Shown: piece after piece, positions 52,306-61,734 of the stretch
Position numbering within the stretch: position 1 is the first letter of the stretch
Layout: the number at the start of each line of letters is the position of its first letter
Origin: Arabiibacter massiliensis
GTDB lineage: Bacteria > Actinomycetota > Coriobacteriia > Coriobacteriales > Eggerthellaceae
DNA length: 64,000 bases
Reading direction: 5' to 3'
NCBI RefSeq assembly: GCF_900169505.1
Contig: NZ_LT827021.1
Location: 186,001-250,000 of the forward strand
Made by a program: the position numbers and the translations under genes
Notes under the pieces: generated by a model
Seen by the model: the letters and a program-made list of their open reading frames with translations, nothing else
The model's database searches: none
Told to the model about the DNA's origin: nothing

Positions 52306-52579
52306 CCTCCTCCTCCTCCTGAGGAGCTCGATTCGTCAAAGAGGGAGACAGATCGCTGGGTCCTTGCTGAATCCGCGAAAGATCGGGATGGTTTTCCGCT
52401 TGAAACGCGCCATGGGCATACAAGGTAAGGCGAAAGTAAGGCGCATGGATGAAGTCAGGATGCGCTCTCGCGTGCAAGGGCCGCGGTGGATGCTTACCTC
52501 GAGGCGTGAGGCGCGGTGATAATCCCGACTTCGGCCGTGTGAATTTCCTGCGCGATTGGTTCGATGGTCAAAGTTTTCC

Positions 52580-52607
52580 TTGCGCGGGCGGGATGGGGGA
52601 GTATACT
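52580..52607 (+). promoter_or_regulatory. Promoter of the ilvD T-box leader
   Basis: TTGCGC (52580-52585), a 16-bp spacer, then TATACT (52602-52607); transcription would begin just before the T-box stem I. Confidence 0.65.
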
Positions 52608-52614
52608 AGCGCCC

Positions 52615-52912
52615 AACAACCTCATAGATCGAAATGCGATGACGAGGACCAGTAGGGACGAATCCATCTCCAGAGAGCCGGCGGGATAGCTGCGAGCCGG
52701 CGGTGGACGGTCCGAAAGCCCCCTCCGAGCAGTTCGGCATGAACGTTTCGCGCGCGGACGGACGATCTCCGGCCCGGCGCGCGGGGCAAGTAGGGCTGAG
52801 CCGGCGACAACCGTTACCCGTCGAAGCGTGCACTGCGGCACCTGCCGCGGCGCATCCTTTCTCCTAACCGTGGTCCTGGTGCAGCGACTTGCCTGCAGCG
52901 GGATTTTTTTAT
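52615..52912 (+). ncRNA. T-box riboswitch leader of ilvD
   Basis: The conserved T-box landmarks appear in order. GATGACGAGGA and CAGTAGG mark stem I. CAGAGAGCCGGC with GCTGCGAGCCGGC is its apical AG-bulge/terminal-loop pair. GCAAGTAGGG and CCGTTACC mark the linker before the antiterminator, and GTGGTCC (consensus TGGTACC) borders the terminator. T-boxes read uncharged tRNA; TGGT would pair with an ACCA 3' end, as expected for Leu, Ile or Val tRNA. I could not assign the specifier codon. It controls the branched-chain amino acid operon. Confidence 0.82.
52875..52910 (+). terminator. T-box-controlled terminator
   Basis: CCTGGTGCAG pairs with CTGCAGCGGG (one mismatch, one GU), 8-nt loop, then ATTTTTTT, 30 bp before the ilvD start. 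Antitermination would pair the T-box sequence at its 5' edge elsewhere. Confidence 0.8.
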
Positions 52913-52939
52913 GGGCGGAAACCGGGAGGAAGGACTGGC

Positions 52940-54619
52940 ATGCAACGAAGAAGCTCGGCCGTCACCCAGGGCGTGGCGCGCGCACCGCACCGCAGCCTAC
53001 TCAAGGCCGACGGCATCACCGACGAGGAGCTTGAGCGCCCGCTCGTCGCCGTGTTCAACTCCCGAAACGACGTCATCCCGGGCCACAACAACCTGGACAA
53101 GATAGCCGAGGCCGTGAAGGCCGGCATCTACCTGGCCGGCGGCGTGCCGTTCGAGATAGGCACCATCGGCGTGTGCGACGGCATCGCCATGAACCACGAG
53201 GGCATGCACTACTCGCTCGTGTCGCGCGAGGTCATCGCCGACTCGCTGGAATGCGCGGTGCAGGGCCACGCGTTCGATGCGCTCGTGTGCATCCCCAACT
53301 GCGACAAGATCGTGCCGGGCATGCTCTTGGGCGCGCTGCGGGTGAACATCCCCACGGTGTTCGTGTCGGGCGGCCCGATGCTGGCCGGCAGGCAACCCGG
53401 CGGGTGCGGCTTCACCGACCTCAACACGCTCTTCGACGGCGCGGCCCAGGTCATGAACGGCACCATGACCGAAGACGAGCTGAAATACTACGAGGACACG
53501 GCGTGCCCCACCTGCGGCAGCTGCTCGGGGATGTTCACGGCGAACTCGATGAACTGCCTGTGCGAGGCGCTCGGCATCGCGCTGCCGGGCAACGGCACCA
53601 TCCCCGCCGTCTACTCCGAGCGCATCCGCTTGGCGAAGAGGGCGGGCATGAAGGTGATGGAGCTTCTGGAGCAGGGCGTCTGCGCGCGCGACATCGTGGG
53701 CGCGGCCGCCATCCATAACGCTATGGAGTGCGACATGGCCTTCGGCGGCTCCACGAACACGGTGCTGCACCTCACGGCCATCGCGCGCGAGGCGGGCCAT
53801 CCCATCACGATGGACGACTGGGACGAGGCGAGCGCGCGCACGCCCCACCTGGTGAAACTCGCGCCCTCGGGGCCACGGCCGCTTTCAGACCTGTACGAGG
53901 TGGGCGGCGTGCCGGTGGTCATGGCGGAGCTCGATAAGCTGGGACTCATCGACCGCAGCGCGCTCACGTGCATGGGGCCGATGGGGGACTACCTCGACTA
54001 CATGCATGCGGCCTGTACCGGCGCCGACGGCGAAGTGGTGCGCCCGCACGACAACCCGTTCTCGCCGCAGGGCGCGCTCAAGGTGCTGCACGGCAACCTC
54101 GCGCCCGACGGCGCCATCGTGAAGAAGTCGGCGGTGGACTCCTCCATGCTCACGCACACGGGTCCCGCGCGCGTGTTCGACAGCGAGGAGGCGGCCTGCG
54201 AAGCCATCAACGCCGGGCGCATCGTCGCTGGCGACGTGGTGGTCATCCGCTACGAGGGCCCCAAGGGCGGCCCCGGCATGCGAGAGATGCTCACGCCCAC
54301 GTCCTCCATCGTGGGCATGGGGCTGTCCACCTCCGTGGCGCTCATCACCGATGGACGCTTCTCGGGCGCCACGAAGGGCCCGGCCGTGGGGCATGTGAGC
54401 CCCGAGGCGGCGGCCGGCGGCCCCATCGCGCTCATCGAGGAGGGCGATAGCGTGACGGTGGACATCGAGGGCGGCGCGCTCACGCTGAACGTGGACGGCG
54501 CCGAGCTCGAGCGTCGTCGCGCAGCCTGGCAGCCGCCGGCGCCCAAGCACGACCACGGCGTGCTCGCGAAGTACGCGAAGCTCGTCTCATCAGCCGATAA
54601 GGGGGCGTACGTCTCATGA
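52940..54619 (+). CDS. ilvD: Dihydroxy-acid dehydratase
   Basis: 559 aa FeS dehydratase, fourth step of valine and isoleucine synthesis. Cluster cysteines are in [10 protein letters not shown] and [18 protein letters not shown]. Other family marks are [23 protein letters not shown] and [21 protein letters not shown]. The start chosen is the ATG at 52940 ([18 protein letters not shown]), with GGGAGGAAGGA upstream and downstream of the T-box terminator. The frame runs further upstream through the terminator but that is leader. The 3' end overlaps ilvB by ATGA. Confidence 0.96.
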   Translation: MQRRSSAVTQGVARAPHRSLLKADGITDEELERPLVAVFNSRNDVIPGHNNLDKIAEAVKAGIYLAGGVPFEIGTIGVCDGIAMNHEGMHYSLVSREVIADSLECAVQGHAFDALVCIPNCDKIVPGMLLGALRVNIPTVFVSGGPMLAGRQPGGCGFTDLNTLFDGAAQVMNGTMTEDELKYYEDTACPTCGSCSGMFTANSMNCLCEALGIALPGNGTIPAVYSERIRLAKRAGMKVMELLEQGVCARDIVGAAAIHNAMECDMAFGGSTNTVLHLTAIAREAGHPITMDDWDEASARTPHLVKLAPSGPRPLSDLYEVGGVPVVMAELDKLGLIDRSALTCMGPMGDYLDYMHAACTGADGEVVRPHDNPFSPQGALKVLHGNLAPDGAIVKKSAVDSSMLTHTGPARVFDSEEAACEAINAGRIVAGDVVVIRYEGPKGGPGMREMLTPTSSIVGMGLSTSVALITDGRFSGATKGPAVGHVSPEAAAGGPIALIEEGDSVTVDIEGGALTLNVDGAELERRRAAWQPPAPKHDHGVLAKYAKLVSSADKGAYVS

Positions 54620-56502
54620 CCGAAGCGAACCAGAACCAGAGCCAACAGCAGCAGCCGCCGCGTCCCGGCGCGACGGCGGCCGTGAAGGGCGCGCCGCGCG
54701 GCCTCGGCAGCCGCACGGCCAAGCAGGGCCGCACCATGACCGGCGCGCAGGCCGTCGTGGCGTCGCTCGAGGCCGAGGGCGTCGACCTCGTGTTCGGCTA
54801 CCCGGGCGGCCAGGCCATCAAGATCTACGACGCGCTCTACGACTCCACGCAGATCAAGCACGTGCTCGCGCGCCACGAGCAGGGCGCGGTGCACGAGGCC
54901 GACGGCTACGCGCGCGCCACGGGCAACGTGGGCGTGGCCATCGTCACCAGCGGCCCGGGCGCCACGAACACCGTCACCGGCATCGCGACGGCCTACATGG
55001 ACTCCATCCCGCTCGTGGTGATCACCGGCCAGGTGCCGCGCGGCGTCATCGGCACCGACTCGTTCCAGGAATCCGACATCGTGGGCATCACCATGCCGGT
55101 GGTGAAGCACAGCTACCTGCTCCAGACCACCGACGAGCTCACGCGCACCTTCCGCGAGGCGTTCCACATCGCCAAGACCGGCCGTCCCGGCCCCGTGCTC
55201 ATCGACGTGCCGAGCGACCTGGCCAGCGAGGAGCTCGTGTTCGAATACCCCGACGAGGTGAACCTGCCCTCCTACAAGCCCACCTACCGCGGCAACGCCA
55301 AGCAGGTGAAGCAGGCCGTCGCGCGCATCCGCCGCGCCGAGCGCCCCGTGCTGTACGCGGGCGGCGGCATCGTGTCGTCCGGCGCGTCCGAGGAGCTGGT
55401 CGCGCTCGCCGAGCTTATGCAGATACCCGTGGTCACCACGCTCATGGGCAAGGGCGCGTTCCCCGCGTCGCACCCGCTCAACCTGGGGCCCGTCGGCATG
55501 CACGGCTCGAAGTACGCCAACCTCGCCATGACGGAGAGCGACCTCATCATAGCGGCCGGCGCGCGCTTCTCCGACCGCGTGACGGGCCGCCTGGACGAGT
55601 TCGCGCCGCACGCCGAGGTCATCCACATCGATATCGACCCCGCCGAGATCGGCAAGGTGCGCGAGGCCCAGATCCCCATCGTGGGCGACCTCAAGGGCGT
55701 GCTCGGCGGCATCGCGGCCCAGCTCGTCAAGGAGAACGCGCGTCCCGAGACGCAGGCGTGGCTCGAGCAGATCGCCGAATGGCGGCGGCGCCACCCGTTC
55801 TACCATCCCAACGTCGGCGATGCGCCCGACGAGATCGTGCCCGAGGTGGTCATGGACAAGCTCTCGGCCGCGCTCGATCCGGACGCGAGCATCGTGGTCA
55901 CCGAGGTGGGCCAGCACCAGATGTGGGCCGCGCAGCACATCGCGCGCGAGCGGCCGCGAAGCTTCATCTCGTCGGGCGGCCTCGGCACGATGGGCTTCGG
56001 CTTCCCGGCGTCCATCGGAGCCGCCATCGGGTGCCCCGACAAGACGGTGGTGTGCGTGGCCGGCGACGGGTCGTTCCAGATGAACAGCCAGGAGATGGCC
56101 ACGGCCGCCATCCACGGCGTGCCGGTGAAGGTGCTCATCATGGACAACCGGTGCCTCGGCATGGTGCACCAGTGGCAGCACCTGTTCTACGGCGAACGCT
56201 ACTCCTCCACGCTGCTCGACGCGAACCCCGACTTCGTGAAGCTGGCCGACGCGTACGGCTGGCAGGGCGCGCGCGTCGAGCGGCCCGAGGACGTGGACGC
56301 GGCGATCGCCGCGATGCTGGCGGCCGAGGGGCCCTACCTTCTGGACGTGGCCATCTCGCGCGACCAGAACGTGTTTCCCATGGTGGCGCCCGGCCGCGCG
56401 CTCGACGACGTGATCGGCGCCATCGACGCGGCCGTCGGCGCCGTGCGCACGGACGTGCCCGAGGCGGACGGCGCCGCGGGCGGGAAGGGAGGCATCCGAT
56501 GA
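54616..56502 (+). CDS. ilvB: Acetolactate synthase, large catalytic subunit
   Basis: 628 aa ThDP- and FAD-dependent enzyme making acetolactate or acetohydroxybutyrate. A 40-residue Gln/Pro-rich N-terminal extension precedes the family start ([18 protein letters not shown]). The catalytic Glu is in [17 protein letters not shown]. The FAD/central domain includes [18 protein letters not shown], and the ThDP motif [15 protein letters not shown]...DN is intact. The extension is not obviously a signal. Start and stop overlap both neighbours by 4 bases, so ilvD-ilvB-ilvN is tightly coupled. Confidence 0.96.
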   Translation: MTEANQNQSQQQQPPRPGATAAVKGAPRGLGSRTAKQGRTMTGAQAVVASLEAEGVDLVFGYPGGQAIKIYDALYDSTQIKHVLARHEQGAVHEADGYARATGNVGVAIVTSGPGATNTVTGIATAYMDSIPLVVITGQVPRGVIGTDSFQESDIVGITMPVVKHSYLLQTTDELTRTFREAFHIAKTGRPGPVLIDVPSDLASEELVFEYPDEVNLPSYKPTYRGNAKQVKQAVARIRRAERPVLYAGGGIVSSGASEELVALAELMQIPVVTTLMGKGAFPASHPLNLGPVGMHGSKYANLAMTESDLIIAAGARFSDRVTGRLDEFAPHAEVIHIDIDPAEIGKVREAQIPIVGDLKGVLGGIAAQLVKENARPETQAWLEQIAEWRRRHPFYHPNVGDAPDEIVPEVVMDKLSAALDPDASIVVTEVGQHQMWAAQHIARERPRSFISSGGLGTMGFGFPASIGAAIGCPDKTVVCVAGDGSFQMNSQEMATAAIHGVPVKVLIMDNRCLGMVHQWQHLFYGERYSSTLLDANPDFVKLADAYGWQGARVERPEDVDAAIAAMLAAEGPYLLDVAISRDQNVFPMVAPGRALDDVIGAIDAAVGAVRTDVPEADGAAGGKGGIR

Positions 56503-56984
56503 GGCATATCCTATCGGTCCTGGTGGAGAACAAGCCGGGCGTGCTCTCGCGCGTGACCGGGCTCATCTCGCGGCGCGGCTTCAACATCGAGTCACTGTCG
56601 GTGGGCCCCACCGAGGACCCGACGATGTCGCGCGTGACCGCCATCGTGAAGGCCGATGACGTGGCCTACGAGCAGATCACCAAGCAGCTGCACAAGCTGA
56701 TCAGCGTGCACAAGATCAACGACCTCACGGGCGTCGGCGCCATCGAGCGCGAGCTCGTGCTGTTCAAGGTGAACGCCACGCCCGAGCGCAGAAGCGAGAT
56801 CATCGAGATCGCCAACGTCTTCCGCGCGAAGATCGTCGACGTGGGGCGAAGCTCGCTCACCATCGAGGCCACGGGCGACGAGAGCAAGCTCAAGGGCATG
56901 GAGGACCTCTTCCGCGCCTACGGCATCAAGGAGATCACCCGCACCGGCAAGATAGCGATGTCGAGGAACAGCAAGGACGTGTGA
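56499..56984 (+). CDS. ilvN: Acetolactate synthase, small regulatory subunit
   Basis: 161 aa, the normal length. The N-terminal ACT domain (HILSVLVENKPGVLSRVTGLI, RRGFNIESLSVGPTED) binds the feedback inhibitor, and the C-terminal domain (ERELVLFKVN, FRAKIVDV, FRAYGIKEITRTGKIAM) activates the large subunit. The start at 56499 overlaps the ilvB stop (ATGA), with GGGAAGGGAGG upstream. ilvC follows after a 264-bp repeat-filled gap. Confidence 0.96.
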   Translation: MRHILSVLVENKPGVLSRVTGLISRRGFNIESLSVGPTEDPTMSRVTAIVKADDVAYEQITKQLHKLISVHKINDLTGVGAIERELVLFKVNATPERRSEIIEIANVFRAKIVDVGRSSLTIEATGDESKLKGMEDLFRAYGIKEITRTGKIAMSRNSKDV

Positions 56985-57016
56985 GAAGACAGTGTCGCGC
57001 TGCGCGCTCCTGTGAA

Positions 57017-58244
<1,228 letters not shown>

Positions 58245-58261
58245 GCCGCCATCCGCCCCCG

Positions 58262-58438
58262 ACGGGGGCTGTATCAAAAGTTTCGCCTCGCCGTCTCTCC
58301 CGGGCCGACCGTAGGGCAAGGGCTCTGCCCTTGCCGTCGGGCGGGATCGCCCCGCAGGTTGCGGCAAGGGCAGAGCCCTTGCCCTACGAGGCGGTCCCAT
58401 GGCGGGCCTGCGCTCTGGGACTTTTGGTACACCCCCTT
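58262..58438. repeat. Nested palindrome after ilvC, MITE-like ends
   Basis: Outer arms GGGGGCTGTATCAAAAGT (from 58264) and ACTTTTGGTACACCCCC (ending about 58438) are near-complementary, like terminal inverted repeats. Inside, GTAGGGCAAGGGCTCTGCCC plus TTGCCG (58311-58336) is repeated inverted at 58362-58387. No ORF of transposase type is present. It may also terminate ilvC and the convergent membrane gene. Confidence 0.65.
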
Positions 58439-58463
58439 TTCGCGAAGGGCCGGGCTTTCGGGC

Positions 58464-58904
58464 CTACAGGCTGTTCTCCTTCTTGATGTTGCTGGCCAGC
58501 AGCACGCAGACGAGGGGAAGGATGATCCCGACGATGGCCCCGAAGATGTCGCTGCCGTCCGCGTTGCCGCCGAAGAACGTGCCGAGCGCATCGAGCACGG
58601 CCAGCACCAGGCCGATGATGGCGAACACGTAGAACACGCCGATCTTGCTCGGGTCGTTCGCGCCGCGCAGGCCGAAGATGCCGATGAGAAGGTCGATCGC
58701 GCCGCCCAGGAGCGCGACGAACCCGAGGAGCATGGCGAAGCCGCCCAGCATCACGGCGCCGTCGTCGGACGAGTCGACCCCCACGTAGCCGGCCAGGCCG
58801 CCGCCCGCCATCGCCAGCAGCCCCGCCGCGATCGATAGGGCCGCGAAAACGATCATGATGATGGCGATCACCTTGAGCGCCTTTTGCGAAGAGCTTTTCT
58901 GCAT
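58464..58904 (-). CDS. Small four-helix membrane protein
   Basis: 146 aa. Hydrophobic segments lie at about residues 8-32, 48-72, 84-104 and 115-138 (VIAIIMIVFAALSIAAGLL; LLGFVALLGGAIDLLIGIFGL; FYVFAIIGLVLAVLDALG; IFGAIVGIILPLVCVLLAS). The loops are short and Gly/Asp-rich. The start is the ATG at 58904 with GAAGGAGG. It is divergent from the peptide-export cluster across 97 bp. The function is not recognised. Confidence 0.72.
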   Translation of the reverse strand: MQKSSSQKALKVIAIIMIVFAALSIAAGLLAMAGGGLAGYVGVDSSDDGAVMLGGFAMLLGFVALLGGAIDLLIGIFGLRGANDPSKIGVFYVFAIIGLVLAVLDALGTFFGGNADGSDIFGAIVGIILPLVCVLLASNIKKENSL

Positions 58905-58985
58905 ATCGTCCTCCTTCTCACGGAACCGCAACCCGATGAGCATAGCATATGGCTCGCGATTCCGGAGGACGCCGCCTCGCCTTTG

Positions 58986-58994
58986 GGCTAAAAT
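58986..58994 (+). promoter_or_regulatory. Extended -10 giving a leaderless start for the export cluster
   Basis: GGCTAAAAT (hexamer TAAAAT, 58989-58994); the ATG follows 7 nt later (59002), the same spacing as at 14896-14909, with no Shine-Dalgarno sequence. Confidence 0.6.
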
Positions 58995-59001
58995 AGCCTC
59001 T

Positions 59002-59508
59002 ATGGGCGAGAAGGACATCTTCAGACGAGAGAGCCTCGAGCAGGACACGGGCGCCGAGCAGCTGACCGGCTATCTTCGCACGTCGAGCCCCGCTGCGTGG
59101 ATGGCCCTCGCGGCGGTGGCCGTCATGGCCGCGTGCCTGTGGGTCTGGGGCGTGTGGGGTGTCATCGAGCGCGACGTGACCACGCTCGCCGTGGTGAAGG
59201 ACGGCGTCGCCGTCATGTACGTGACCTCCATGGATGCCGGCGACGTTCAGGAGGGGATGACGGTCCGGCTGGGCGACGACGATGCCGACCAGGTGGATTC
59301 GGCGGGAGTGTCGGGAACGATCGAGGCGGTGGGCAGGACCTTTGACGTGGCCCCCGACTCCGACGTGCCCAAGCTCCTCGTGGATTCCCAGATCGGGCCG
59401 GGCGACCGCTACTGCGAGGTGACGGCCCGCCTCGACGTGGCCGACGGCGCCTATCCCGCCTCCATCGTCACGGAAACCATCCAGCCCATCAGCCTTCTGT
59501 TCAGGTAG
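59002..59508 (+). CDS. HlyD-like secretion protein of an NHLP-type peptide export system (short form)
   Basis: 168 aa. There is one membrane helix at residues about 32-55 (AAWMALAAVAVMAACLWVWGVWG). A short beta-barrel-like extracytoplasmic part follows (TTLAVVKDGVAVMYVTSMDAGDVQEGMTVRL and VSGTIEAVGRTFDVA). It lines up with the start and end of NHLP-system HlyD proteins, but the long coiled-coil arms of the usual 300-400 aa forms are absent. The gene leads an operon with two ABC transporters (next start 12 bp on), which supports the assignment. It has no RBS and is probably leaderless. Confidence 0.7.
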   Translation: MGEKDIFRRESLEQDTGAEQLTGYLRTSSPAAWMALAAVAVMAACLWVWGVWGVIERDVTTLAVVKDGVAVMYVTSMDAGDVQEGMTVRLGDDDADQVDSAGVSGTIEAVGRTFDVAPDSDVPKLLVDSQIGPGDRYCEVTARLDVADGAYPASIVTETIQPISLLFR

Positions 59509-59520
59509 GGGGGGCGCGCG

Positions 59521-61734
59521 ATGGAAGCAGCCAGGCGGCAGAGGGCGTGCAAGGTGGCCCGCGTCCCCGTCATCATGCAGGCCGAGATGGCCGAGTGCGG
59601 CGCGGCGTGCCTGGCCATGGTGTTGGCGAGCCATGGGAAATGGGTCGCCATGGGAGAGTGCCGCGCGGCGTGCAACGTCTCGCGCGACGGCGCCCGGGCC
59701 TCCGACGTGCTGCAGGCGGCGCGGCATTGGGGGCTCGCCGCGGAGGGCTACAGCCTTGACATCGACGATCTGGTGCGGGAGGACGCGCTTCCCTGCATCA
59801 TCCACTGGGACTTCAACCACTTCGTGGTGCTGCGGGGCTTCCGCGGCGGGCGGGCGTACCTGAACGACCCGGCCGTGGGGGCGTACTCGGTTCCGCTCGA
59901 GCGGTTCTCGCAGAGCTATACGGGCGTGTGCCTGGTCATGCGGCCCGAAGAGGGCTTCGAGCGCGGCGGCTCGCGTCCGAGCGTGCTCGCGTTCGCGCGG
60001 CGGCGGCTGGGCGGCCACGGCTCGAGCGTGGCGTTCGCCCTGTGCGCGGCGGCCCTGGGCGCCCTGTTCGCCCTTCTGCCGGCGCTGTTCAACCGGACGT
60101 TCCTCGACCTCGTGCTCGGCTACACCCCCGACGGCTTCCTGCCGCGCTTCCTGCTGCTGTTCGCGGGCGTGTCGGCGGCCATCGCCGTGATCGAGGCGGC
60201 GCGGACGGCCTACTCCTACCGGATGCTTGCGGCGCTGGCCGTGGGGTCGTCGTCGGCGTATCTGGACCATCTCATGCGCCTGCCCCTCGGGTTCTTCCAG
60301 CAGCGTTCCCCCGGCGACCTCTCGATGCGCGCCGAGGCCAACGAGACCATCGCGGGCACGCTGGTGAACACGCTCGTGCCGCTCGCGCTCAGCGTGGTCA
60401 TGCTCGCGGTGTACCTGGCGGTCATGGTGGGCTACAGCCCCGTGCTCTCGGCCGTGGGGCTGTGCTCGCTCGCGGCGAACCTGGCCATAACCCGCATCGT
60501 GGCCGCCCGGCGCGTGAACTGGGCGCGCGGGCTCGTGTACGACCAGAGCCGGCTCGCCACCGAGACGGCGTCGGGCATCCGCGCCATCGAGACCATCAAG
60601 GCCATGGGCGCGGAGGGCGGGTTCTTCCAGGGATGGTCGGGCCGGCAGGCTCGCGTGTACGCCCAGACCGCGAAGATGGCCGAGACGAGCCAGACCTTAG
60701 GCGCGCTGCCCGCCATCGTGTCGTCGTTGGCCAACGTGGCCGTGCTGGGGGCGGGGATGGCGCTGTGCTTCAAAGGCGAGTTCACGCTCGGCATGGTCAT
60801 GGCCTTCCAGGGCTTCATGCAGCAGTTCATGAGCCCGGCGCAGCGGCTGCTCGACTCGTCGCAGGTGCTGCAGGAGATGCGGACGAACACCGAGCGCATC
60901 GACGACGTCATGCGCTACCCGGCCGAGCGCGTATTCGCCGACGACGCGCCGCAGGGCGAGGAGGCCGGGAGCGCGGGAGCCACGGCCGCCGCCGCGCCTG
61001 CGCCGTTCGAGCGCCTTTCGGGCCGCATCGAGCTTGCGGGCGTGGCGTACTCCTACAGCCCGCTCGGGCCCGACTTCGTGAAAGACTTCGACCTGGTCGT
61101 CGAGCCGGGAACCTCGGTGGCCCTCGTCGGGCCCTCCGGGTGCGGGAAGTCCACCGTGGCCGGGCTCATCGCCACCGTGCTGAGCCCCTCGCGCGGCCGG
61201 ATCCTCTACGACGGGGCGCCGGCCTCGTCGCTTCATCGCGCGGCGTTCTTCTCGTCGCTGGCCGTGGTCGATCAGAAGCCGGTGCTCGTGAAGGGGTCGT
61301 TCGCCGACAACATCGCGCTCTGGCGCCCGGAGATCTCGCGCGCCGACATCGAGCGGGCCGCGCGCGACGCCTGCATCTACGATGACATCGTCGCGCGGGA
61401 AGGGGGCTTCGACGCGCCGGTGGAGGAGGGCGGGGCGAACCTGTCGGGCGGCCAGCGCCAGCGCGTCGAGCTTGCCTGCGCCCTGGCGGGCGACCCGAGC
61501 ATCCTCATCCTCGACGAGGCCACGAGCGCGCTCGATGCGCAGACCGAGCAGCGCGTCATGGAGGCCGTGCGCCGCCGCGGCACGACGCTCGTCGTGATAG
61601 CCCACCGCCTGTCCACCATCCGCGACTGCGACCAGATCGTCGTGCTCGAGCACGGCCGCGTCGTCGAGCGCGGCACGCATGAGTCGCTCGCGGCCGCGCA
61701 CGGCCGCTACGCGCTTCTGCTGGCGGACGCATGA
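59521..61734 (+). CDS. NHLM-type peptidase/ABC transporter (C39 peptidase, permease, ATPase)
   Basis: 737 aa. The N-terminal C39 peptidase domain (residues 10-140) has catalytic Cys in QAEMAECGAACLAM, His in WDFNHFVVLRG and Asp in LNDPA, so it should cut a double-Gly-type leader. A six-helix exporter domain covers about 165-450. The ATPase domain (about 500-735) has Walker A GPSGCGKST, signature LSGGQRQR and Walker B SILILDEATSALD. This is the layout of peptide-cleaving exporters (PCAT/NHLM ABC1). The 3' end overlaps the next gene by ATGA. No precursor peptide is seen in the window. Confidence 0.9.
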   Translation: MEAARRQRACKVARVPVIMQAEMAECGAACLAMVLASHGKWVAMGECRAACNVSRDGARASDVLQAARHWGLAAEGYSLDIDDLVREDALPCIIHWDFNHFVVLRGFRGGRAYLNDPAVGAYSVPLERFSQSYTGVCLVMRPEEGFERGGSRPSVLAFARRRLGGHGSSVAFALCAAALGALFALLPALFNRTFLDLVLGYTPDGFLPRFLLLFAGVSAAIAVIEAARTAYSYRMLAALAVGSSSAYLDHLMRLPLGFFQQRSPGDLSMRAEANETIAGTLVNTLVPLALSVVMLAVYLAVMVGYSPVLSAVGLCSLAANLAITRIVAARRVNWARGLVYDQSRLATETASGIRAIETIKAMGAEGGFFQGWSGRQARVYAQTAKMAETSQTLGALPAIVSSLANVAVLGAGMALCFKGEFTLGMVMAFQGFMQQFMSPAQRLLDSSQVLQEMRTNTERIDDVMRYPAERVFADDAPQGEEAGSAGATAAAAPAPFERLSGRIELAGVAYSYSPLGPDFVKDFDLVVEPGTSVALVGPSGCGKSTVAGLIATVLSPSRGRILYDGAPASSLHRAAFFSSLAVVDQKPVLVKGSFADNIALWRPEISRADIERAARDACIYDDIVAREGGFDAPVEEGGANLSGGQRQRVELACALAGDPSILILDEATSALDAQTEQRVMEAVRRRGTTLVVIAHRLSTIRDCDQIVVLEHGRVVERGTHESLAAAHGRYALLLADA

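Larger units (their letters stand above)
51813..52579. other. Long gene-free stretch before the ilv leader
   Basis: About 770 bp without a convincing gene. It holds the CCGCTTGATTC repeat array (52016-52051) and element D (52110-52305). Between 52306 and 52579 I see only CTCCTCCTCCTCCT, a short TCCGCTTGAAACGCGCC related to the array, and no other structure. Confidence 0.6.
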
